A DNA stretch of 63,777 nt, from the NCBI RefSeq assembly GCF_025465275.1, contig NZ_JAODNK010000112.1, positions 1-63,777 of the forward strand, read 5' to 3'. Position numbers and translations under genes: made by a program. Of this stretch, positions 1 to 8,086 are shown piece after piece (the first letter of the stretch is position 1; every line of letters starts with the position of its first letter). The notes below the pieces were generated by a model. The model was given only the letters and a program-made list of their open reading frames with translations. It was not told where the DNA came from and did no database searches. The stretch comes from Nocardia sp. Lineage in GTDB: Bacteria > Actinomycetota > Actinomycetes > Mycobacteriales > Mycobacteriaceae.

Positions 1-1419
1 GGCACCGCGAAGGTTCCGCTGAACAACGCGATGTCCATCGCCGCCAAGCAGGAGCGCGAAGAGAAGATCGACGAGATCAAGCTCGACGTGCTCTCGGCGC
101 TGGCCGAGGACTTCGTCGGCCGCGAGAAGGAGATCGGCGCGGCATTCCGCTCGGTCACCAAGAAGCTTGTGCGCCAGCGCATTCTGACCGACAGCTTCCG
201 TATCGACGGTCGCGGTCTGGCCGATATCCGCGCCCTCTCGGCCGAGGTCGCGGTTGTCCCGCGCGCCCACGGCTCGGCGCTGTTCGAGCGCGGCGAGACC
301 CAGATCCTGGGTGTCACCACCCTCGACATGGTGAAGATGGCGCAGCAGGTCGACTCCCTCGGGCCGGAGACCTCCAAGCGCTACATGCACCACTACAACT
401 TCCCGCCGTACTCCACCGGTGAGACCGGCCGCGTCGGTTCGCCGAAGCGTCGCGAGATCGGCCACGGCGCCCTTGCCGAGCGCGCTCTGATGCCGGTGCT
501 GCCGTCGCAGGAAGAGTTCCCGTACGCCATTCGTCAGGTGTCGGAAGCGTTGTCCTCCAACGGTTCCACCTCGATGGGCTCGGTCTGCGCCTCGACCCTG
601 TCGCTGCTGAACGCCGGTGTGCCGCTCAAGGCCCCCGTCGCCGGTATCGCCATGGGCCTGGTGTCCGACACCATCAAGAACGCCAAGGGTGAGGACGAGG
701 TCCGCTACGTCGCGCTGACCGACATCCTGGGCGCCGAGGATGCCTTCGGCGATATGGACTTCAAGGTCGCCGGTACCCCGGAGTTCGTCACCGCGCTGCA
801 GCTGGACACCAAGCTCGACGGCATTCCGTCGCAGGTGCTGGCCGGTGCGCTGAACCAGGCGCGCGACGCCCGCATGACCATCCTGGATGTCATGGCCGAG
901 GCCATCAACACCCCGGACGACATGAGCCCGTACGCGCCTCGCGTCACCGCCATCAAGATCCCGGTCGACAAGATCGGCGAGGTGATCGGGCCCAAGGGCA
1001 AGGTCATCAACCAGATCACCGAGGAAACCGGCGCCAACATCTCGATCGAAGATGACGGCACCGTCTACGTCGGTGCGACCAACGGCCCTGCGGCGCAGGC
1101 AGCGATCGATCTGATCAATGCCATCGCGAACCCGCAGCTGCCGAAGGTCGGCGAGCGCTTCCTGGGCACGGTCGTCAAGACCACCGCCTTCGGCGCGTTC
1201 GTCTCGCTGCTGCCGGGCCGTGACGGCCTGGTCCACATCTCGAAGCTGGGCAACGGCAAGCGGGTCGCGAAGGTCGAGGACGTGGTCAACGTCGGCGACA
1301 AGATCCGCGTCGAGATCGCCGATATCGACAACCGCGGCAAGATCTCGCTGGTTCCGGTCGACGAGGATTCCGCTGAGAACGCGGAAGCCCCCGTTGCCGA
1401 AACCGTAGCGGCCGAGTGA
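1..1419 (+). CDS. pnp: Polyribonucleotide nucleotidyltransferase (PNPase/GPSI), 3' part
   Basis: Phosphorolytic 3'-5' exoribonuclease of mRNA decay. Only the C-terminal 472 residues are in the window: the reading frame is open from base 1, so the ATG at 31 is internal. The second RNase PH core is followed by a KH domain with the GPKG loop (about residue 330 of the visible part) and a C-terminal S1 domain that includes the segment TAFGAFVSLLPG. The mycobacterial GPSI protein is about 750 aa, so roughly the first third lies upstream. The tail is short and acidic. An M16 peptidase gene follows after a hairpin, the order seen in mycobacteria (gpsI-pepR). Identification is secure. Confidence 0.97.
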   Translation, partial: GTAKVPLNNAMSIAAKQEREEKIDEIKLDVLSALAEDFVGREKEIGAAFRSVTKKLVRQRILTDSFRIDGRGLADIRALSAEVAVVPRAHGSALFERGETQILGVTTLDMVKMAQQVDSLGPETSKRYMHHYNFPPYSTGETGRVGSPKRREIGHGALAERALMPVLPSQEEFPYAIRQVSEALSSNGSTSMGSVCASTLSLLNAGVPLKAPVAGIAMGLVSDTIKNAKGEDEVRYVALTDILGAEDAFGDMDFKVAGTPEFVTALQLDTKLDGIPSQVLAGALNQARDARMTILDVMAEAINTPDDMSPYAPRVTAIKIPVDKIGEVIGPKGKVINQITEETGANISIEDDGTVYVGATNGPAAQAAIDLINAIANPQLPKVGERFLGTVVKTTAFGAFVSLLPGRDGLVHISKLGNGKRVAKVEDVVNVGDKIRVEIADIDNRGKISLVPVDEDSAENAEAPVAETVAAE

Positions 1420-1444
1420 TTGTCGTAGCTCTGACGTAAAGTGC

Positions 1445-1483
1445 GGTGGCCCCTTGCTCCGGATAATGGAGCGAGGGGCCACC
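1445..1483 (+). terminator. Hairpin between pnp and the M16 peptidase gene
   Basis: A 16-bp stem (GGTGGCCCCTTGCTCC against GGAGCGAGGGGCCACC, one mismatch) encloses a 7-nt loop GGATAAT. It starts 26 bases after the pnp stop. No T-run follows, so it may attenuate rather than fully terminate, or act as an mRNA 3'-end stabiliser. Confidence 0.6.
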
Positions 1484-1543
1484 GGCTTCTGCAGGAACAT
1501 AGTTCGTAGACACTCAGTGAGTTCGAGACGCGGGTTGGGAAGC

Positions 1544-2908
1544 ATGGGTCGGAAGAAGGACACTCCACTGTCGGGTAAGAGTTCTGCACTGGTTCTCTCC
1601 ACGTCCGAAGCGGTGTACGCCGACACCGGTGTGCGCAAAACCGTGCTGCCCGGCGGGCTACGAATTGTCACCGAGCATGTGCCCGGTGTGCGCAGCGCCT
1701 CCATCGGCGTATGGGTCGGCGTCGGCTCGCGCGATGAAGGCTCGACGGTCGCCGGGGCCGCGCATTTCCTCGAGCATCTGCTCTTCAAGGCCACACCCAC
1801 CCGCTCGGCGCTGGATATCGCCCAGGCCATGGATGCTGTCGGCGGCGAACTGAATGCGTTCACCGCCAAGGAACAGACCTGCTACTACGCGCACGTCATC
1901 GACGAGGATCTGCCCATGGCAGTGGATCTGGTATCCGATGTGGTGCTCAACGGCCTGTGTCGCGCCGAGGATGTCGCCGTCGAGCGGCAGGTGGTGCTCG
2001 AAGAGATCTGCATGCGCGACGACGATCCCGAGGATATGGTCGGCGACGCCTTCCTGACCGCGCTCTTCGGTGACCATCCCATCGGCCGTCCGGTGATCGG
2101 CAGTATCGAGAGCATCGAGGGTATGCAGGCCGCGCAGCTGCGCGGTTTCCATCAGCGGCGTTACCGGCCCGACCAGATGGTGGTGGCGGTGGCCGGCAAT
2201 ATCGAGCATGAGCACACCGTTGAACTGGTGCATCGCGCTTTCGCAGGCCGGCTCGATCCGGTCCGCGAACCCGCACCGCGCCGCGAAGGCAAATTCCGCC
2301 CGCGCACCAGCCCCGAGCTGATTCGCATCCACCGTGACAGCGAGCAGGCGCACCTGGTCTTCGGTACCCGCGCCTTCGGCCGGCATGAGGGCGATAAGCG
2401 CTGGCCGCTCTCGATTCTCAATACCGTGCTCGGTGGTGGCCTGAGTTCCCGTCTGTTCCAGCGGATTCGGGAGGAGCGCGGCCTGGCGTACTCGGTGTAC
2501 TCCAGCGTCGACACCTTCGCCGATACCGGTGCCTTCTCGGTGTACATCGGCTGCCAGCCCGAAAACCTCGGCCAGGTCGCGAGTCTCGCGCGCGGCGTGT
2601 TGGAAGAGGTTGCGGCGGATGGCATTACCGATGCCGAGTGCGCCCGTGCCAAGGGCTCGCTGCGCGGCGGTCTGGTGCTGGGCCTGGAGGATTCCGGCTC
2701 CCGCATGAACCGCATCGGCCGCAGCGAACTCAGCTACGGCAATCACCGCAGTGTCTCCGAAACCCTCGCTCGCATAGACGAAGTCACCACCGACGAGGTC
2801 TCCCGCATCGCGGCCAAACTCCTTTCGCGCCCCATCGGCGCATCGGTAGCGGGCCCCTACCGCCGCACCCGCGACCTCCCCGCCGTAGTCCGCCGCCTCG
2901 TCGACTGA
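1544..2908 (+). CDS. pepR: M16 family zinc metallopeptidase (PepR-type)
   Basis: Cytosolic zinc peptidase of the pitrilysin/mitochondrial processing peptidase family, 454 aa. The inverted zinc motif HFLEH lies at residues 74-78, with a downstream helix containing VERQVVLEEI that supplies the further metal-binding glutamate. The C-terminal half has the family GGGLSSRLFQ(R)IREERGLAY region. The chosen start ATG at 1544 follows a purine-rich GGGTTGGGAAGC; a longer version from TTG at 1454 would run through the terminator hairpin and is unlikely. It sits directly after pnp as in mycobacteria. Physiological substrate is unknown. Confidence 0.93.
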   Translation: MGRKKDTPLSGKSSALVLSTSEAVYADTGVRKTVLPGGLRIVTEHVPGVRSASIGVWVGVGSRDEGSTVAGAAHFLEHLLFKATPTRSALDIAQAMDAVGGELNAFTAKEQTCYYAHVIDEDLPMAVDLVSDVVLNGLCRAEDVAVERQVVLEEICMRDDDPEDMVGDAFLTALFGDHPIGRPVIGSIESIEGMQAAQLRGFHQRRYRPDQMVVAVAGNIEHEHTVELVHRAFAGRLDPVREPAPRREGKFRPRTSPELIRIHRDSEQAHLVFGTRAFGRHEGDKRWPLSILNTVLGGGLSSRLFQRIREERGLAYSVYSSVDTFADTGAFSVYIGCQPENLGQVASLARGVLEEVAADGITDAECARAKGSLRGGLVLGLEDSGSRMNRIGRSELSYGNHRSVSETLARIDEVTTDEVSRIAAKLLSRPIGASVAGPYRRTRDLPAVVRRLVD

Positions 2909-2952
2909 CCCTGCCCCACAGCCCATCTCCAAGCCCCACAGCTCGTCTAATT

Positions 2953-3155
2953 GCTGTGCGACTTGGCTATGTGCTGTGCCGTCGGCGGGCCGTGCTCTTC
3001 TCCGGGCCACACAGCTCGTGTTGGTGCCGCGCAGTTCGTGTGGGTGTTGTGCGACTTGGCTATGTGCTGTGCCGTCGGCGGGCCGTGCTCTTCTCCGGGC
3101 CACACAGCTCGTGTTGGTGCCGCGCAGTTCGAGTGAGTGCTGTGCGACTTGGATA
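2953..3155. repeat. 93-bp tandem direct repeat in the gap 2909-3243
   Basis: Two nearly identical 93-bp copies (2953-3045 and 3046-3138) are followed by the first 17 bases of a third (3139-3155). The phase marker GTGCGACTTGG occurs at exact 93-bp spacing. Copies differ at only a few positions (for example GCTGTGCG versus GTTGTGCG). The 93-bp period is a multiple of three, so several frames stay open across the array, but none has a convincing ribosome-binding site or family. The surrounding 335-bp gap between convergent genes holds no other gene I can support. Confidence 0.9.
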
Positions 3156-3243
3156 AGGGCTGTGGCGCTGGCGAACCGCTGTGCCGTCGACTCGAGCCGA
3201 CGGGCTGTTGGGGCCGGTGGCGCGGGGAGGCCGGGTTGCCGGT

Positions 3244-3843
3244 TCAGTCGGGATGGCTGTCGGGGGTCGGGCGGTGCGCTTCGAGGAGGGTGCGGGCCAT
3301 TTTCTTCGCGCGGCGCGCGGCCAGTAGATCGCCCTCGGCGGCGGCGATGACCGCACCCTTCATGAGAATGTGCCAGCAGCGGGCGAAATCGTCGACATCG
3401 GACAGGCCCGCGCGTTCGGCGCGGTGGCGGACCAGGTCGCGAATGCGTTGCAGGTGTTCGATACCCGCGCGGCCCAGCGGGTGATCCGCGCCCATTTCGA
3501 GCAGCACGCTGATGAAGGTGCAGGCGTCGAAATCTTCGGTGGCAATCCATTCGTCGAAGACATCGAACATCGCCAGCAGCTGCTGCTCCGGTGTGCTGCC
3601 CCGGAGCCGCGATTGTTCCTCGATGAGCCCGAACGTCCAGAGTCGTTCCCGGCGCTGCAATACCGCCGTGACCAGGTCGATGGTGGTGGGAAAGTGCTGC
3701 TGCAGTTCGAGGTACGTGATTCCGGCACCGGCCGCGATGGCATGGACGTCGAGAGCCCGCACGCCTTGGCGGGTGACCACGTCGTAGGCCAGGCCCACGA
3801 TCCGATCACGAATGCTGACAACCGAATTGTCGGCGATTGTCAT
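3244..3843 (-). CDS. TetR/AcrR-family transcriptional regulator
   Basis: A 199-aa protein with an N-terminal TetR helix-turn-helix (about residues 10-57; the recognition region contains VHAIAAGAGITYLELQQHF) and a C-terminal ligand/dimer domain with FDACTFISVLLEM, typical of TetR proteins related to the LmrA/YxaF group. It is divergent from the TerD-vWA gene at 3934. The roughly 90-bp region between them has a short palindrome that could be its operator. Ligand is unknown. Confidence 0.85.
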   Translation of the reverse strand: MTIADNSVVSIRDRIVGLAYDVVTRQGVRALDVHAIAAGAGITYLELQQHFPTTIDLVTAVLQRRERLWTFGLIEEQSRLRGSTPEQQLLAMFDVFDEWIATEDFDACTFISVLLEMGADHPLGRAGIEHLQRIRDLVRHRAERAGLSDVDDFARCWHILMKGAVIAAAEGDLLAARRAKKMARTLLEAHRPTPDSHPD

Positions 3844-3870
3844 GTCCGAAGCCTACGCGCGCGAGATCGC

Positions 3871-3884
3871 TGCGCCTATGCGCA
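3871..3884. promoter_or_regulatory. Candidate TetR operator
   Basis: Inverted repeat TGCGC-CTAT-GCGCA lies between the divergent TetR gene (start 3843) and the TerD-vWA gene (start 3934). Position fits autoregulation; binding is inferred. Confidence 0.35.
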
Positions 3885-3933
3885 ATCTGCTGCTCGGTGT
3901 TGCGATTGCTGCGATGCGGGCACACTGGTGCGC

Positions 3934-5373
3934 GTGACGAATCTCAGCAAAGGGTCCAATGTGCCGGTCTCTGCCAATGCTGTTCGTGCCGTGCTCGCCT
4001 GGTCCGGTGGGCCGGGGGTGCCCGGGGTGGACGCGTCGGCGCTATTGCTGACCGCGGCGGGGCGGGTGCGGTCGGATGTGGATTTCGTCTTCTACAACCA
4101 GCCGCAGCACCCCGGTGCGGCCGTGCGGCATCTCGGCAAACGCGGCGACTTCGACGCCCTGGAGGTGAATCTGGCTGCGGTCGAGGGGGATATCGAACGC
4201 ATCGCGGTCTGTGCGTCCGCCGATGGCGGGAGCTTCGGGCAGGTGCCCGGATTGCAGCTGCGCCTGATCGATGCCGCGAGCGATGCCGAGATAGCGCACT
4301 TCGATATTGCGGCGGGCCCGGAGACGGCCATGTGGTGCGGCGAACTGTATCGGCGCGGCGGGGCCTGGAAATTCCGGGCGGTCGGGCAGGGCTGGTCCAG
4401 TGGATTAGCCGGGCTGGCAACGGATTTCGGTATCACGGTCGAGAAGGAACCCGCGCAGGCTGTTGCACCTGCACCTGCACCTGCACCTCACCTGCCGCCG
4501 AAGGCCGCGCCCACCCCATCGGCCGGGTATCTCCCGCCGCCTGCCGGGCCTGTCCCAGCGCCCGGCGGACCCGTCCTGGCCGCTGCCGCGCCGCCCGGTA
4601 TCCGGTTGACCAAGGGTGAAGAGCACCTGCCCGTCGATATGCGTAAGCGTCTGTCGCTGCGCAAGGAACAGGTCGCCGTCAGTCTCGCCAAGCGCGGAAT
4701 CTCCGGCCTCACAGCACGTGTCGTGCTGGTGCTGGACGCGTCCGGCTCCATGACCCCGCTCTACGACAAGCAACTGGTGCATCGCGTGGTGGAGCGCATG
4801 GCCGCGGTCGCCGCGCAGCTGGACGACAATGGCGATATGCAGGCCTGGACCTTCGCCAGCACTCCGGCCCGCCTGCCAGATCTGGCCATTGCCGATATGC
4901 CGCAATGGATTTCACTGCACGTCCGGTGCGGCAAGCTCTCGCTGTTCGGCAATCGCAAACCGCCCCGCGACCTGCAGCCCGGCCAGGTCGACATGCGCAC
5001 CGTGGGCATCCAGAACGAGGAACAGAAGGTCATCGCCGAGGTCCGCTCCTACATCCGCTCCGAACCGCTGCCCGCCCCCACCCTCGTGCTCTTCTTCTCC
5101 GACGGCGGTGTCTACAAGAACAACGAGATCGAACAGGAACTCCGCGCCGCCGTGGAGGAACCCATCTTCTGGCAGTTCGTCGGCCTGGGCACCCGCTCCG
5201 GCTACGGCGTCCTGGAACGCCTCGACACCATGGCGGGCCGCCGCGTAGACAATGTCGGCTTCTTCGCCGTAGACGACATAGACCAGATCTCCGACCCCGA
5301 ACTCTACGACCGCCTGCTCTCGGAATTCCCCGCCTGGATCAACGAAGCCACCCGAGCAGGCATCCTCCGCTGA
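3934..5373 (+). CDS. TerD-domain / von Willebrand factor A fusion protein
   Basis: A 479-aa protein. Residues 1 to about 165 form a TerD (tellurium-resistance, calcium-binding) domain starting TNLSKGSNVPV, as in TerD/TerE proteins. A Pro/Ala-rich linker (about 168-225) contains a run of PAPAPAPA. The C-terminal vWA domain has the MIDAS motif DASGS at residues 268-272, like TerF-type proteins. The GTG at 3934 is chosen because family members begin M-TNLSKG; a GTG two codons upstream is also possible. The protein is likely cytosolic and associated with metal or envelope stress. No other ter genes (terB, terC, terZ) are nearby, so the full tellurite operon is absent here. Confidence 0.88.
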   Translation: MTNLSKGSNVPVSANAVRAVLAWSGGPGVPGVDASALLLTAAGRVRSDVDFVFYNQPQHPGAAVRHLGKRGDFDALEVNLAAVEGDIERIAVCASADGGSFGQVPGLQLRLIDAASDAEIAHFDIAAGPETAMWCGELYRRGGAWKFRAVGQGWSSGLAGLATDFGITVEKEPAQAVAPAPAPAPHLPPKAAPTPSAGYLPPPAGPVPAPGGPVLAAAAPPGIRLTKGEEHLPVDMRKRLSLRKEQVAVSLAKRGISGLTARVVLVLDASGSMTPLYDKQLVHRVVERMAAVAAQLDDNGDMQAWTFASTPARLPDLAIADMPQWISLHVRCGKLSLFGNRKPPRDLQPGQVDMRTVGIQNEEQKVIAEVRSYIRSEPLPAPTLVLFFSDGGVYKNNEIEQELRAAVEEPIFWQFVGLGTRSGYGVLERLDTMAGRRVDNVGFFAVDDIDQISDPELYDRLLSEFPAWINEATRAGILR

Positions 5374-5552
5374 CCCGAGTTGATCAGGAACTGAGGGCGG
5401 GCGGTACTCGTACTTCGGCGCCGTGAGTTCCTGGTGATCTTGCCAGCCGGTCCGGGACTCGGGTGGTGGACTACTCGTGTGGGGCGGGGTGTGTGCGAGG
5501 ACTCTGAGAGGTACGGCGGCCGGTGGCCGCGGTGGCTTGAAGGGAGCCTGCC

Positions 5553-6353
5553 ATGTCCTCATCGGACGGGCCTTTATCCGATATTCCGGAGCAGCGATTT
5601 CGCGAGGCGGGGGGTGCGACTCGGCACGGAGGGGATGTCGATTCGCCGACGCTGCCCTTGCCGCCGCCGCAGAACCGGGATGAATTGGAGCGCTTGATCC
5701 TTGCGGTGGCATTGACGCCGTCGTCGGATCGGCAATTGATCGTGGACACGGTCGCGGCGTTCCAGGGGCGGGAGCAGGTCGCGGATTTGCTGAACACGGC
5801 CTTGCTGGAGGTGCCGGTGCACGATGTCGGCCGCCAGGGAATCGTGATGTCGCTCATCGGGGAGCTGCGACACGGATCCTCGGTGGAGCCGTTGGAGCGA
5901 TTCGTCTGGCTCGATGAGGCGCAGGTGAATCCGCCTGATACGCACCAGGATTCGTCAGGATCCGCATGTGTTTTCGAGCCGTTGGGGGCGCTGCAGGCGC
6001 GAGCGGCCGAGATGCTGGTGTGGGTGACGAAGGGTTCCTATATGCAGGGAATCCAGTTGATCCTGAACGAGCATCCGTCCACACAGGTGCGGGTGGCGAC
6101 CATCGATGCCTGCGCATTTGCCGCCGGGGACGATCCGGCGACATTGGATACCTTGCGGGGAATCGTCCAGGTTGGGGATCGGTGGGCGGTCGGATTACCG
6201 CGGCGGGCGGCGAACCGGAACGGGGAATTCGACGTCGCGGAATTCGACGCCGCAGTCACCCGGCAGCTGAGCGAATTCGGCACCGACCCAGACCTTCCGG
6301 ACGTCGACGACGGATCGGCCACCAGCGGATCGGAGCACAGTGATGTGCGTTGA
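5553..6353 (+). CDS. Uncharacterised helical-repeat (HEAT-like) protein
   Basis: A 266-aa protein of unknown function. Ribosome-binding site GAAGGGAG lies upstream of the ATG. The N-terminal 40 residues are low complexity. The middle (about 45-215) is built of amphipathic helix pairs such as LIVDTVAAFQGREQVADLL and VRVATIDACAFAAGDD, which resemble HEAT/ARM repeats. The C-terminus is acidic (TDPDLPDVDDGS). No signal peptide or membrane segment is visible. Its 3' end overlaps the next gene by 11 bp, suggesting coupled translation and a joint function with the HExxH protein. HEAT-like is my reading of the helix pattern, not a motif match. Confidence 0.75.
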   Translation: MSSSDGPLSDIPEQRFREAGGATRHGGDVDSPTLPLPPPQNRDELERLILAVALTPSSDRQLIVDTVAAFQGREQVADLLNTALLEVPVHDVGRQGIVMSLIGELRHGSSVEPLERFVWLDEAQVNPPDTHQDSSGSACVFEPLGALQARAAEMLVWVTKGSYMQGIQLILNEHPSTQVRVATIDACAFAAGDDPATLDTLRGIVQVGDRWAVGLPRRAANRNGEFDVAEFDAAVTRQLSEFGTDPDLPDVDDGSATSGSEHSDVR

Positions 6354-7128
6354 CGGTATGGGCATGGCCGACCTGGCGGTGGACCGGTTGATTCCGGCAC
6401 CCAGTCAATGGCCGGAGTTCTATTCCTGGGCACACGACGCGTTCGCGATCACCGACGATTCCTGGGATCCCGCCGGCGGCACCGAGCGCTGGAACGGAAG
6501 TAAGCCGTACGGCAAGATGATCCACGCGATCTACCTGCTCGCCTACGCGCTACGTGATGTGTACCTGCCGCAGTGGCATGCGCGCGCGGACTATCTGGCC
6601 GCGGCCCGGGCCATCGACAATCAGTATCATGGGCCGTTCTATCTCCGCTTCCGCAATAGCAGTGACCACGAAGCCACTTCGGAGACCGGTCTTTTCGCCA
6701 CGCGTGACCGAACCAACTACAAATGCCCGGTGTTCGACCTCGGTGGGCCATCCGACGATCCATCGAACCGTGCCTCGGTCCTGGTGCACGAATCCTGGCA
6801 CCACTGGCAGCGCAAGTACCACTGGAAGACCGACCACCAGCACGGCGGTGCGGTCGCTCCCGGTCTGGATGGAGACTGGTACTACTTCCACGGGTCCGGG
6901 CTCTTCGACTTCGGCACCCTGTGGACCTCCAACCCGCACTCGAACCCGCTGCGGTTCCACTCGCCCTATCAAGTCCAGATCGAATTCGACGCCGATCTGG
7001 CGGAATTCTCCTTCTCGTGGGTGCCGGTGATCGTGCAATCGCAGGCGCGCTACTACGGAAACACCAGGCTGACGAACCAATGCAAGAACCGGATCACCTA
7101 TCGCATAGGTGACCCGCGCCCGTTCTGA
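6343..7128 (+). CDS. Uncharacterised protein with HExxH zinc-peptidase-like motif
   Basis: A 261-aa protein, unrecognised as a family. Residues 149-153 read HESWH within LVHESWHHWQRKYHW, which matches the HExxH signature of zincin metallopeptidases. Many further His/Trp/Tyr residues lie around it (WYYFHGSG at about 185). A third zinc ligand cannot be assigned by eye. No signal peptide, so the protein is probably cytoplasmic or exported by a non-Sec route. The start ATG lies inside the preceding gene (11-bp overlap); GTG at 6340 or ATGs at 6358 and 6364 are alternatives. Converges with the GNAT gene only 3 bp downstream. Confidence 0.75.
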   Translation: MCVDGMGMADLAVDRLIPAPSQWPEFYSWAHDAFAITDDSWDPAGGTERWNGSKPYGKMIHAIYLLAYALRDVYLPQWHARADYLAAARAIDNQYHGPFYLRFRNSSDHEATSETGLFATRDRTNYKCPVFDLGGPSDDPSNRASVLVHESWHHWQRKYHWKTDHQHGGAVAPGLDGDWYYFHGSGLFDFGTLWTSNPHSNPLRFHSPYQVQIEFDADLAEFSFSWVPVIVQSQARYYGNTRLTNQCKNRITYRIGDPRPF

Positions 7129-7131
7129 CGG

Positions 7132-7638
7132 CTACAGCTCGCGGCGCATCACAATCCGCGGCCAGCGATCGAGGCCGAGTTCGGCTTCGTTGGCGCGGAT
7201 TTTGCGGAGGCCGGGGGTCAGCTCGTTCTCCTCGACCTCGTGGAAGCCAATGCGCGCGTAATACGGTGCGTTCCAAGGGACTTCGGTGAAAGTGGTGAGG
7301 GTCAGGGCGGAGAGGCCGGCGGCGCGGGCATGGTCGGCGGCGGTGTCGATGAGCATGGCGCCGATGCGCCGGCGGGCGGCGTCCGGATGCACGGAGACCT
7401 GGCCGATGTGCTCGGTATCGTCGACTTCTTCGCTGATGAGATAGGCGATCGGAGTGTCGGTGTCGTCGACGGCGACCCACGCACGCCCATCGCGCCGATG
7501 CTCTTCGAGTACCTCGATCGCGGGTGGGTCGTCATCGGCGACCTCGATCATGCCCAATTCCCGGAATGGTTCGCCGGTCGCGTCCTCGATGTCCTGCAGG
7601 ATATGGAGATCGTCGATCGTCGCGGCACGAATGCGCAT
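7132..7638 (-). CDS. GNAT-family N-acetyltransferase
   Basis: A 168-aa acyl-CoA-dependent acetyltransferase. The core contains the motif A region VSVHPDAARRRIGAMLI (R/Q-x-x-G-x-A/G signature) followed by FTEVPWNAPYYARIGFHEVE, the conserved C-terminal GNAT strand. Substrate unknown; the pattern resembles small-molecule or ribosomal-protein acetyltransferases with a broad range. Monocistronic and convergent with the HExxH gene. Confidence 0.87.
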   Translation of the reverse strand: MRIRAATIDDLHILQDIEDATGEPFRELGMIEVADDDPPAIEVLEEHRRDGRAWVAVDDTDTPIAYLISEEVDDTEHIGQVSVHPDAARRRIGAMLIDTAADHARAAGLSALTLTTFTEVPWNAPYYARIGFHEVEENELTPGLRKIRANEAELGLDRWPRIVMRREL

Positions 7639-7670
7639 TCGTAAACGCTATCGCACCATGTCGCCCGAGG

Positions 7671-7994
7671 TCAGTCGGACAGCCGGTTCGCCGCGCTCAG
7701 GATCGCATCCAATAGTCCGGGCAGTTCCGCGTCGACCTCTGCCAGGCGCAGTCGCTGACAGGTCTGGCCCTCGATGGTGAGGCGTTCGGTGAGACCGGCC
7801 AGGCGCAGGATTTTGAAGTGGTAGGCGGCCGTCGATTTGCTGATCGCGTCGTAGAGCGCGGTGCAGCGCAGTGGCTCGTTCGCATTGCCCAGCCGGCGCA
7901 CCATTTCGAGGCGGACCGGGTCCTGCAGCGCGACGAGGACGGTCGGCAGCGGTGCGATCGGGGCCACCGCGGGCGTGTCGAAAGTGTCGGGCAT
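7671..7994 (-). CDS. ArsR/SmtB-type winged-helix repressor
   Basis: A 107-aa single-domain winged-helix regulator. DNA-binding segment about residues 28-85 with VLVALQDPVRLEMVRRL and the recognition helix region ISKSTAAYHFKILRLAGL. No Cys-rich metal site is seen, so it probably senses something other than a thiophilic metal. The start ATG at 7994 is preferred to GTG at 8006 because TGAGGT sits 6 bases upstream. Divergent from an MFS exporter; two palindromes sit between them. Confidence 0.86.
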   Translation of the reverse strand: MPDTFDTPAVAPIAPLPTVLVALQDPVRLEMVRRLGNANEPLRCTALYDAISKSTAAYHFKILRLAGLTERLTIEGQTCQRLRLAEVDAELPGLLDAILSAANRLSD

Positions 7995-8015
7995 GAAATA
8001 CCTCACTCGGGAACT

Positions 8016-8035
8016 GGTTTGACGATCATCGAACC
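8016..8035. promoter_or_regulatory. Imperfect palindrome, candidate ArsR operator 1
   Basis: GGTTTGACGATCATCGAACC: arms GGTTTGA/TCGAACC with one mismatch. Shares the TCGAAC half-site with the perfect palindrome 15 bp away, between the divergent regulator and MFS genes. Confidence 0.45.
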
Positions 8036-8049
8036 AGGCGTATGGTCAG

Positions 8050-8067
8050 GTTCGATAGTAATCGAAC
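8050..8067. promoter_or_regulatory. Perfect palindrome, candidate ArsR operator 2
   Basis: GTTCGAT-AGTA-ATCGAAC: perfect 7-bp arms around a 4-bp spacer, 20 bp before the MFS start. Best candidate for the site through which the ArsR-type repressor controls the exporter. Confidence 0.6.
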
Positions 8068-8086
8068 TTACCTGATGGAGGGTGTG

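Noticed and set aside
2951..3136. 61-codon Cys-rich frame in the 93-bp repeat
   Set aside because: Open only because the repeat unit is a multiple of three; other frames are open too and no ribosome-binding site is seen.
1658..3550. Long minus-strand open frame of about 630 codons
   Set aside because: Lies opposite the M16 peptidase and across the tandem repeat; composition is typical antisense of a high-GC gene, no ribosome-binding site or family.
5381..5440. AGGAACT/AGTTCCT pairing after the TerD-vWA gene
   Set aside because: Only 7 bp of stem with a loop over 30 nt and no T-run; too weak to call a terminator. A short TCCTGGTGATCTTG match near 48133 may be chance.
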